A DNA stretch of 5,878 bases from Acetobacteraceae bacterium (lineage in GTDB: Bacteria; Pseudomonadota; Alphaproteobacteria; Acetobacterales; Acetobacteraceae): the NCBI GenBank assembly GCA_025356735.1, contig JANXRT010000109.1:1-5878 (forward strand). Reading direction: 5' to 3'. Below, piece after piece: positions 1-4,947 of this stretch. The translations under genes were made by a program, and so were the position numbers. Each line of letters opens with the position of its first letter. The stretch's first letter is position 1. The notes below the pieces were generated by a model. That model ran no database searches. It was not told the origin of the DNA and worked only from the letters and a program-made list of their open reading frames with translations.

Positions 1-1032
1 GTGATCGGCGTCACCTTGCAGCTCTATGACCACGGCCAGGCGACCAGACGACGTGGCGCGTGCTGTGCCGGCGAGGATATTCATGACGCCCGGCGAGTCG
101 CGGACAAGCTTGGCATAGCGCATTACGTGATCGACGCGGAAAGCCGGTTCCATGAAGCGGTGATCTCCGAGTTCGCAGCGAGCTACGCGGCGGGAGAGAC
201 CCCAGTACCTTGCATACGCTGCAACCAGAGCGTGAAGTTCAAGGATCTTTCGACGTTGGCTCGGGGCCTGGGTGCCGAGCGCCTGGCAACCGGGCACTAC
301 GTGCGCCGGGTGGAGGGGCGGGACGGAGCGGAATTGCACCGCGCCGTCGATGCGACGCGCGACCAGAGCTGGTTCCTGTTCGCGACGACACGCGATCAAC
401 TCGATTTTGCGATGTTCCCGCTGGGTGAAATGCCGGGCAAGGCGGAAGTTCGGGCGCAAGCAGCTCGGCTCGGCCTGGCCGTGGCGGATAAGCCGGACAG
501 CCAGGACATCTGCTTCGTGCCGGCCGGCAGCTATGCCGACGTGGTTGCCCGACTACAGCCGCACGCCATGGCGGCAGGCGACATTGTGGACACGGGCGGG
601 CGGTTGGTTGGGCGCCATGACGGTATTGGTCGATACACGATCGGACAAGGCAAACGGCTGGGGGACGCGACGATCCTGAATGGCGAGCGGCAGGTTGTGG
701 TGGCTACTGAGCCCGCAACACGGCGGATTGTGGTCGGGCCACGCGGCAGCACGGGCCACGAGATCCATGACATCCGCCTGTCGGAGACCAACTGGCTGAT
801 CCCGGTGCCGGATGGCGCCATCGAGACGCAGGTAAAGCTTCGAGCCGGAGAGCCGACGCAACCGGCCATGGTCACGCCAACGTCATGGGGCGCGCGGGTG
901 CGGCTGGCACGGGCGGTGCTGCCGGCACCGGGGCAGGCGTGCGTGTTCTATGAGGGCACCCGCGTGCTAGGCGGCGGGTTCATCCGCCGTGCCGACTGGC
1001 AGGTTCCGGACGCGCTGCCGGTCGTCGGTTGA
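1..1032 (+). CDS. mnmA: tRNA-specific 2-thiouridylase MnmA, 5'-truncated by the window edge
   Basis: MnmA (TrmU) puts sulfur on C2 of the wobble uridine (U34) of Lys, Glu and Gln tRNAs, using ATP to adenylate the base and a persulfide sulfur relayed from a cysteine desulfurase; it is cytoplasmic. Of the 343 residues visible, 'IGVTLQLYD' at the start is the segment that normally follows the PP-loop SGGVDSS, so the ATP-binding loop and roughly 25-30 residues lie left of the window. The GTG at position 1 is therefore an internal Val codon, not the start. Both catalytic cysteines are present: Cys71 in PCIRCNQSVKFK and Cys171 in DSQDICFVP. The conserved ATGHY (about 96-100), DQSWFLF (121-127) and the C-terminal beta-barrel ending VFYEGTRVLGGGFI are also intact. 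The stop TGA is 42 bases before a tRNA gene, so read-through into the tRNA is possible. MnmA substrates do not include CAT tRNAs, so the adjacency is not an enzyme-substrate pair. Identification is very secure. Confidence 0.96.
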   Translation: MIGVTLQLYDHGQATRRRGACCAGEDIHDARRVADKLGIAHYVIDAESRFHEAVISEFAASYAAGETPVPCIRCNQSVKFKDLSTLARGLGAERLATGHYVRRVEGRDGAELHRAVDATRDQSWFLFATTRDQLDFAMFPLGEMPGKAEVRAQAARLGLAVADKPDSQDICFVPAGSYADVVARLQPHAMAAGDIVDTGGRLVGRHDGIGRYTIGQGKRLGDATILNGERQVVVATEPATRRIVVGPRGSTGHEIHDIRLSETNWLIPVPDGAIETQVKLRAGEPTQPAMVTPTSWGARVRLARAVLPAPGQACVFYEGTRVLGGGFIRRADWQVPDALPVVG

Positions 1033-1074
1033 CGGCATATGACGGGAAGGCTATTCCGCCGCCTCCGGTCTGAT

Positions 1075-1149
1075 GGCGGCGTAGCTCAGCGGTAGAGCAG
1101 GGGAATCATAATCCCTTGGTCGGTGGTTCAAATCCGCCCGCCGCTACCA
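1075..1149 (+). tRNA. tRNA with CAT anticodon, probably elongator tRNA-Met
   Basis: A complete 75-base cloverleaf with encoded CCA can be folded by eye. The acceptor stem pairs 1075-1081 with 1139-1145 (one G-U), followed by discriminator A1146 and CCA 1147-1149. The D stem pairs GCTC 1084-1087 with GAGC 1095-1098 around a short 7-base loop AGCGGTA. The anticodon stem pairs 1100-1104 with 1112-1116, with loop ATCATAA and anticodon CAT at 1107-1109. The T arm pairs 1122-1126 with 1134-1138 around TTCAAAT. The GGCGGNG...CGCTACCA acceptor and the GGAATCATAATCC anticodon arm resemble alphaproteobacterial elongator Met tRNA. A CAT anticodon is also used by initiator fMet, which is unlikely because positions 1-72 are paired (G-U) and the anticodon stem lacks the three G-C pairs next to the loop. 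It is also used by lysidine-modified tRNA-Ile2, which remains possible because the variable loop TGGTC resembles Ile2. The gene lies in a same-strand run mnmA - tRNA - lyase, without an obvious promoter of its own in the 42-base gap. Confidence 0.95.
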
Positions 1150-1151
1150 TT

Positions 1152-1166
1152 CGCGATCTTGTCGCG
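1152..1166 (+). other. small hairpin between the tRNA and the lyase gene
   Basis: CGCGA (1152-1156) and TCGCG (1162-1166) form a perfect 5-bp stem with a 5-base loop, beginning three bases after the tRNA CCA end. It has no T-tract, so it is a poor intrinsic terminator. It could instead help define the tRNA 3' end for processing if tRNA and lyase share a transcript. The role is inferred only from position. Confidence 0.25.
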
Positions 1167-1200
1167 GTACTCGGTCAAACAAGCCCGTCCGGAGATTGAG

Positions 1201-2553
1201 ATGTCCGCTTCCGCCCTCGACTCTAGCGTGTTCCAGGACATTTTCGGCACCGCCGCGATGCGCCACATCTTCTGCGACGTCACGCGGACGCAGTACTATC
1301 TCGACATTGAGGCGGCGCTGGCCCGGGTACAGGGCCGAATGGGCATCATCCCCGCCAATGCGGCGGAGGAAATCTGCCGCCACTGCGATGCATCAAGCTA
1401 CGATATGGCGTTGCTGAAGAGCCAGACGGAACGGATTGGCTATCCGATTCTCCCCGTCGTGCAGCAGCTGGTGGCGAAATGCCGTGACGGCCTTGGCGAG
1501 TGGTGCCATTGGGGCACCACTACGCAGGACATCACTGACACCGCGTCGGTGATGCAGATCCGGGATGCGTTGCGGCTTGTGGAGGCCGATCTTCGTACCA
1601 TCGCCGGCGCTTTGGCCGATCTGGCGCTGAAACATCGAGACACGCCGATGGCCGGGCGCAGCAATCTGCAACAGGCGACGCCGATCACCTTCGGCTACAA
1701 ATGCGCCGTGCTTCTTGCTGGCTTTCAGCGTCACCTTGAACGATTGGAGCAAATGCGGCCGCGCGTGCTGGTCGGCGAGTTTGGTGGCGCTACCGGCACC
1801 CTGGCCTCACTCGGCAGTTCCGGGCTGGAAGTGCAGCACGCGTTGATGGAGGAACTCGGCCTGGGTCAGCCAGACATCGCCTGGCACACGATGCGCGATC
1901 GTATCGCCGAGGTCGGATGTTTTCTTGGACTGGTGACCGGCACCCTTGGAAAAATATCGATGGATGTAAAGCTGATGATGCAGACCGAGGTCGGGGAGGT
2001 TTTCGAACCTTTCGCCGAGGGCCGCGGCAGCAGCAGCACCATGCCCCAGAAACGCAACCCCATCTCGTCCAACTACATCCATGCCTGTGTTGCCATGGTG
2101 CGTCAAAACGTGGCCGCCTTGCTCGATGCGATGGTCGAGGATCATGAGCGGTCGACCGGGCCGTGGCAGATCGAATGGATTGCCGTGCCGGAAATCTTTC
2201 TTCTTGCCGCCGGGGCTCTCAATCAAGCGAAATTCCTTGTCAGCGGGTTAGAGGTTGATCCGGCCCGGATGCGGCGCAACCTGGATATTACTGGCGGGCT
2301 GATAGTGTCGGAGGCCGTGATGATGGGCCTGGCCCCAACGCTCGGCCGCCAGCGTGCGCATGATCTGGTTTATGACATCTGCCGTGAGGTAACTGCCGGG
2401 AACGCCAGCTTTCTTGACCTGCTGGCCGAGCATGCGGAAATCCGACCGCATTTGAATCGTGAGGCATTAGTGAAACTACTTGATCCCGCGAACTATTGTG
2501 GGCTTTCAGGCGTTATGGTGGATCGAGTGCTGGAAAATCAGAAGCACGTCTGA
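1201..2553 (+). CDS. adenylosuccinate lyase / 3-carboxy-cis,cis-muconate cycloisomerase family protein
   Basis: This 450-residue enzyme belongs to the fumarase/aspartase superfamily, whose members are cytosolic homotetramers that add to or eliminate across a carbon-carbon or carbon-nitrogen bond next to a carboxylate. Visible landmarks are GTTTQDITDTA (105-115), GRSNLQQATPITFG (152-165), FGGATGTLASLG (194-205), WHTMRDRIAEVG (228-239), and the superfamily signature on the flexible catalytic loop, GSSSTMPQKRNP (276-287), carrying the candidate catalytic serines. Residues from about 365 fit the adenylosuccinate lyase C-terminal domain. The QQATP segment and FGGA(T/S)GTLA are closer to the PcaB (beta-ketoadipate pathway) branch than to PurB, but no other pca or pur gene is present. 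The segment that is GRTW in PcaB and GRTH in PurB reads GRSN here, so the substrate may be neither. I chose ATG 1201 because GGAG (1191-1194) sits 6 bases before it; an upstream in-frame GTG at 1123 lies inside the tRNA T arm. The family call is secure, the substrate unknown. Confidence 0.9.
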   Translation: MSASALDSSVFQDIFGTAAMRHIFCDVTRTQYYLDIEAALARVQGRMGIIPANAAEEICRHCDASSYDMALLKSQTERIGYPILPVVQQLVAKCRDGLGEWCHWGTTTQDITDTASVMQIRDALRLVEADLRTIAGALADLALKHRDTPMAGRSNLQQATPITFGYKCAVLLAGFQRHLERLEQMRPRVLVGEFGGATGTLASLGSSGLEVQHALMEELGLGQPDIAWHTMRDRIAEVGCFLGLVTGTLGKISMDVKLMMQTEVGEVFEPFAEGRGSSSTMPQKRNPISSNYIHACVAMVRQNVAALLDAMVEDHERSTGPWQIEWIAVPEIFLLAAGALNQAKFLVSGLEVDPARMRRNLDITGGLIVSEAVMMGLAPTLGRQRAHDLVYDICREVTAGNASFLDLLAEHAEIRPHLNREALVKLLDPANYCGLSGVMVDRVLENQKHV

Positions 2554-2775
2554 TCGACGGCACCGGGCAGCCGACACGGCCAAATCGTCGAAGCAAATAC
2601 CTAAACGTATCAGGTAACAGCTACGGCTGCTCGGACTAGAACCGCACTTTGAACGTCACTGCGTTGGAAAAACCTCTTAGTGCCGCACGGCGGTAGCCGT
2701 TCTTTTCTGAGAATTGATAGCTATAGGGCCGGCAGACAATTTCATTGCGAAAGCGTGAGACCCATGGCGGAGAGA

Positions 2776-2803
2776 TGTTGACGCAAAAGTGTTGATTGTT
2801 GAT
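2776..2803 (+). repeat. three in-register TGTTGAY heptamers
   Basis: TGTTGAC at 2776-2782 is followed, after a 7-base gap, by two perfectly tandem copies of TGTTGAT at 2790-2796 and 2797-2803. Start-to-start distances are 14 and 7 bases, so all three sit in one 7-base register. The repeats lie about 125-150 bases upstream of the small membrane protein gene and overlap its candidate promoter. They could be protein-binding half-sites or a chance of AT-rich sequence; with only three short copies the functional claim is weak. Confidence 0.45.
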
Positions 2804-2820
2804 CATCGTAAAGTGATATT
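2792..2820 (+). promoter_or_regulatory. candidate promoter for the small membrane protein gene
   Basis: TTGATT (2792-2797) and GATATT (2815-2820) each match the sigma-70 -35 and -10 hexamers at four of six positions and are separated by an ideal 17 bases. An overlapping alternative is TTGACG (2778-2783) with GATCAT (2801-2806), also 17 bases apart. An AATAAT (2845-2850) matches the -10 at five of six but has no -35 partner. The first option would give a leader of about 100 bases. Arms AAAGT (2810-2814) and ACTTT (2823-2827) make a dyad around the proposed -10, where a repressor could sit. This is a by-eye match only. Confidence 0.25.
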
Positions 2821-2925
2821 TTACTTTGCATAAGCTGAATAAATAATAATCCGCAACCCAGGGTGCCAAGCTGTTCGAGTTAGACCATCAAATTTACAGC
2901 GAACTGGCGTTTCAAGGGAGAACCA

Positions 2926-3213
2926 ATGAACAGATTGGAATGGTTAAAAGACAAACTCCCGGAGGCTGCGAAAGCCAACGGCGAGCGTCGGCGGCCTGGC
3001 AGACCCGAAGCAATCCATCGCGCGTTGGTCGGTATGCTTCGTGCGCCCGCAGGACAGCCGCTGTCTGAAATAAAAGGTGTCGCGGCGATAACTGATTTGC
3101 CGGTGGATGACAGGCGAGTGGCGAAGGGAATATCCACCGCCGCTTTGTTCAGCACAATTTTATGGACGGCGATCGTTGGCGGCGTGTGGCTGTTGCACCG
3201 CCAGCTTGGCTGA
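2926..3213 (+). CDS. small single-pass membrane protein of unknown function
   Basis: I do not recognise this 95-residue protein. It begins at an ATG with a good ribosome binding site, AGGGAG at 2915-2920, five bases upstream, which is the main reason to believe it is real. The N-terminal two thirds are hydrophilic and strongly basic around residues 17-33, including RRRPGRPEA (21-29), whose PGRP core resembles a minimal AT-hook. Residues about 69-90 (ISTAALFSTILWTAIVGGVWLL) form one clear transmembrane helix, followed by only five residues, so the protein resembles a C-tail-anchored protein with its basic domain predicted in the cytoplasm. There is no signal peptide. The coding sequence, especially its start, uses more A-rich codons than its neighbours, and it follows an AT-rich region, which hints at a locally acquired or lineage-specific gene. 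It converges with the GST gene with only 26 bases between the stop codons. Function cannot be assigned. Confidence 0.65.
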   Translation: MNRLEWLKDKLPEAAKANGERRRPGRPEAIHRALVGMLRAPAGQPLSEIKGVAAITDLPVDDRRVAKGISTAALFSTILWTAIVGGVWLLHRQLG

Positions 3214-3239
3214 TCTTCGTATTTCGGCTCGCAAGACCG

Positions 3240-3974
3240 TCACGTGATTCCACCAGCAGGGGCCGGGCGAGCGCGTTGGTTGTAAAGCATCTTAGCACGA
3301 CGCTCTCGTTCTTCAGCCGATAAACTCGCTGGATCCTCCGCGAAGCTCGCACCCACAGCCATACCTCGTGCCACCGCAGGCCGGTTCATTAATTCTGTAA
3401 GCCAGCGTTTGAGGTAGGGAAACTCCTCAATATCCTGGCCTTGGGCCTTCCAGTTGACGCTCCACGGGTAGCTGATCATGTCGGCAATCGTATATTGGTC
3501 GCCGGCCAGATAGCGTCGATCGCACAGCCGGTTGTTGAGCACGCCATACAGGCGATTGGCCTCGTCGGTGAACCGGCGGATAGCGTAGGACTGGTCTCCT
3601 TTATCCTTGCCCAAGCGCAGAAAATGTCCGGTTTCGCCTAATTTCGGGCCTTGGTTGGCCATTTGCCAGATCAGCCACTGAACGACGTCGGCCCGACCGC
3701 GCACATCCGCTGGCAGAAACCTTCCGGTTTTCTCCGCAAGATACAGCATGATAGCGCCCGACTCGAAGACGCTGAGTGGGAGTCCGCCATCCGCAGGGTC
3801 ATTATCGACCAGAACCGGCATGCGATGATTGGGATTGATCTTCAGGAATTCGGCGGTGAACTGGTCTCCGCGCCCGATATTGCACGGAATGACATTAAAC
3901 GGCAGGCCGAGCTCCTCGAGCAGGATCGTCACCTTTTTGCCGTTCGGCGTGGGCCAGAAATGGAGGTCGAGCAT
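3240..3974 (-). CDS. glutathione S-transferase family protein, YfcG/YghU (Nu-class) type
   Basis: This 244-residue cytosolic protein has the two-domain GST fold: an N-terminal thioredoxin-like glutathione-binding domain (about 1-85) and an all-helical C-terminal domain (about 92-210). The N-terminus reads LHFWPTPNGKKVTILLEELGLP. The TPNG motif with Thr9 and Asn11 is the hallmark of the YfcG/YghU group, which lacks the usual Tyr/Ser/Cys nucleophile and acts as a glutathione-dependent disulfide reductase, often binding two glutathiones. The cis-proline MP (52-53), the glutathione gamma-glutamyl contact ES (71-72), and the helix-capping YTIADM (161-166) are present. A charged tail of about 35 residues extends past the fold, as in some YghU-like proteins. 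Orthology to one E. coli paralogue cannot be decided, so no symbol is given. ATG at 3972-3974 gives an N-terminus aligning with YfcG; a weak AAGG precedes it. The gene is divergent from the methyltransferase across 125 bases. A role in thiol redox or detoxification is inferred from the family. Confidence 0.92.
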   Translation of the reverse strand: MLDLHFWPTPNGKKVTILLEELGLPFNVIPCNIGRGDQFTAEFLKINPNHRMPVLVDNDPADGGLPLSVFESGAIMLYLAEKTGRFLPADVRGRADVVQWLIWQMANQGPKLGETGHFLRLGKDKGDQSYAIRRFTDEANRLYGVLNNRLCDRRYLAGDQYTIADMISYPWSVNWKAQGQDIEEFPYLKRWLTELMNRPAVARGMAVGASFAEDPASLSAEERERRAKMLYNQRARPAPAGGIT

Positions 3975-4017
3975 GGCAGTGCCTTCGTGCAGATGAACTG
4001 GACCACACGACCTTAGC

Positions 4018-4027
4018 GGGCATGCCC
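4018..4027. promoter_or_regulatory. perfect palindrome in the divergent GST/methyltransferase gap
   Basis: GGGCATGCCC is a perfect 10-bp palindrome located 44 bases upstream of the GST start codon and 73 upstream of the methyltransferase start. On the - strand it falls within the 17-base spacer between weak promoter-like hexamers TTGGTG and TAAGGT, so a dimeric regulator bound here could affect GST transcription. The promoter hexamers match only three of six positions each. Function is conjecture. Confidence 0.2.
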
Positions 4028-4044
4028 ACGAACACCAATCTTAG

Positions 4045-4066
4045 TTGACAGCCGCGGTGATATGCT
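4045..4066 (+). promoter_or_regulatory. candidate promoter elements for the methyltransferase
   Basis: A perfect TTGACA -35 hexamer lies at 4045-4050, but no good -10 is found 16-18 bases downstream. Separately, TGATATGCT (4058-4066) fits an extended -10 (TG, one base, then TATGCT, four of six), which does not need a -35; the two elements are only 10 bases apart and cannot act together in the standard geometry. The extended -10 would start transcription near 4072, leaving a leader of under 30 bases. Confidence 0.25.
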
Positions 4067-4099
4067 GCGGATTACCTGGGAACGGTCGCAACAGGGGTC

Positions 4100-4825
4100 A
4101 TGTCGGAGCAAAACTCGCGGTCATTTGGACGGGAGGAGGTTGCGCGGCCGACGTCGAGACCCACCGATGCGCCAGCCAACGCCGTAGCCGTTCGCGCGGC
4201 ACTGAGGCATCGATATTCACTGATGCCACACATCCTCGACTTCGCCGAGTTCCCGCGGTGGTCCGGCGCCAGAGTTTTAGAAATTGGCTGCGGCGCGGGG
4301 CTGGACGGCGTGTCGTTCGCGCGGGCGGGCGTCGAGTACACCGGGCTGGATATTTCGCGAGCTGCGCTGACGGTGGCGCGGCGCGCTTTTGACTGGATGG
4401 AGGTCGACTGCAACCTGGTGCACGCGGATGCGGCGCATCTCATGCAGAACGTGCGCCAGGCGTCGTTTGACCTGATCTATTGCTTTGATGCCTTGCAGGA
4501 GATGGACGACCCGGAAGAAGTCATTCGCCAGGTGCGTCGCGCGATCCGCCCGACCGGAGAGTTCCGGCTGATGCTGCCGGCACGGAATTCCTGGGCAGTG
4601 GCGGTTGGTGACACCAATGACGGCTTTTCAAAAACGCAGGCGAGGGCGTTGTTGCGTGCCAACGACTTCGCCGCGATGTCGATCGCCCAGGATTATATTT
4701 TTCCATATGAACCTGGCAACCCGGAGCGTCGCCTACCCTGGTTCGAAGCGATGACGCCGGCGATGTTCAGGAAGCTGGAGCAGAGCTTCGGCACCCATTT
4801 GCTGATTAAGGCTCAGCCTTCCTGA
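4100..4825 (+). CDS. class I SAM-dependent methyltransferase (type 11)
   Basis: This 241-residue soluble protein has the Rossmann-fold signature of class I methyltransferases: motif I VLEIGCGAG (59-67) for S-adenosylmethionine, the acidic end of strand beta2 at Asp84 (GLDIS), an adenine-contact Asp110 (HADA), and motif IV FDLIYCFDALQEMDDPEEVIRQVRRAIRPTGEF (123-155). The acceptor is unknown. Relatives with RYSLMPHILDFAEF...GARVLEIGCG are commonly annotated as type 11 methyltransferases of small molecules or sugars, but no glycan or quinone genes are adjacent here. The first 40 residues are polar and proline-rich and are probably a flexible extension. ATG 4100 is the only ATG in this frame between an upstream stop (4058-4060) and Met42, so it is the best start, but its AGGGG (4093-4097) is only two bases away. 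The 'HH' usually found after motif IV strand is replaced by QE. It converges with ilvC across a hairpin-rich gap. The enzyme class is secure, the substrate open. Confidence 0.88.
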   Translation: MSEQNSRSFGREEVARPTSRPTDAPANAVAVRAALRHRYSLMPHILDFAEFPRWSGARVLEIGCGAGLDGVSFARAGVEYTGLDISRAALTVARRAFDWMEVDCNLVHADAAHLMQNVRQASFDLIYCFDALQEMDDPEEVIRQVRRAIRPTGEFRLMLPARNSWAVAVGDTNDGFSKTQARALLRANDFAAMSIAQDYIFPYEPGNPERRLPWFEAMTPAMFRKLEQSFGTHLLIKAQPS

Positions 4826-4836
4826 TACAGACTGCA

Positions 4837-4940
4837 TGGGCAGCAAGCTTGGGCTCTGCCCAAACCCGCTAAGGGGCCGTCGCCCCTTGGATCCCCTTCA
4901 CTTAAGTTAGGCGCCCGGGGCGCTACCCCGGCGGGGCCCC
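4837..4940. repeat. GC-rich multi-hairpin intergenic element between convergent genes
   Basis: The 122-base gap between the methyltransferase and ilvC stops is almost entirely hairpins. TGGGCAG (4837-4843) pairs with CTGCCCA (4856-4862). A competing tight hairpin is TTGGGC (4849-4854) with GCCCAA (4858-4863), loop TCT. AAGGGGC (4871-4877) pairs with GCCCCTT (4882-4888), extendable to 9 bp with one wobble. CCGGGG (4915-4920) pairs with CCCCGG (4926-4931), followed by the self-complementary GGGGCCCC (4933-4940). The arrangement of a GGGC-TCT-GCCC hairpin, a short CCC-containing linker, a GGGGC-CGTC-GCCCC hairpin and then GGATCCCC resembles REP-like intergenic elements that I recall as abundant in Acetobacteraceae genomes; I could not search to confirm this. 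It probably limits transcription from both sides, although no T-tract marks a standard intrinsic terminator. Confidence 0.7.
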
Positions 4941-4947
4941 ACCCTTC

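Larger units (their letters stand above)
2554..2925. other. gene-free, locally AT-rich intergenic stretch
   Basis: This holds 372 bases between the lyase stop and the start of the small membrane protein. I see no convincing gene. An open frame of 77 codons on the - strand (2636-2869) lacks a clear ribosome binding site and family resemblance, although its last residues look like an outer-membrane beta-strand (see findings). The right half, roughly 2770-2860, is clearly richer in A and T than the flanking genes. It contains a TGTTGAY heptamer present three times, an overlapping dyad and promoter-like hexamers, so it is probably the regulatory region for the gene at 2926. No strong terminator for the lyase is visible; TACCT/AGGTA near 2600-2615 is only a 5-bp pairing and no T-run follows it. 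Confidence 0.7.

Noticed and set aside
1..3. GTG at position 1 as the mnmA start
   Set aside because: The MnmA PP-loop must precede IGVTLQLYD; the frame simply enters from outside the window.
1123..1200. N-terminal extension of the lyase from an in-frame GTG at 1123
   Set aside because: This start lies inside the tRNA T arm. ATG 1201 has a proper GGAG six bases upstream and gives a family-like N-terminus.
1..2553. A tRNA-modification operon joining mnmA, the tRNA and the lyase
   Set aside because: MnmA acts on Lys, Glu and Gln tRNAs, not on CAT tRNAs, and the lyase has no link to tRNA modification; shared orientation alone is not evidence of a joint function.
2636..2869. A 77-codon - strand frame as an intact gene
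   Set aside because: It has no convincing ribosome binding site, no family resemblance and lies in an AT-rich regulatory-looking region. Only its last strand-like residues are kept as a weak finding.
3441..4016. Open frames on the + strand opposite the GST gene
   Set aside because: They are antisense shadows of a clearly conserved GST coding sequence and encode nothing recognisable.
4045..4392. A + strand frame starting TTG at 4045 and overlapping the methyltransferase
   Set aside because: It is Arg/Gly/Ala-rich low-information translation in another frame of a gene with clear methyltransferase motifs; the TTG coincides with a -35-like TTGACA.
4837..4940. CRISPR array or standard intrinsic terminator
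   Set aside because: The hairpins differ in sequence and spacing, with no repeat-spacer periodicity, and no T-tract follows any stem on either strand.
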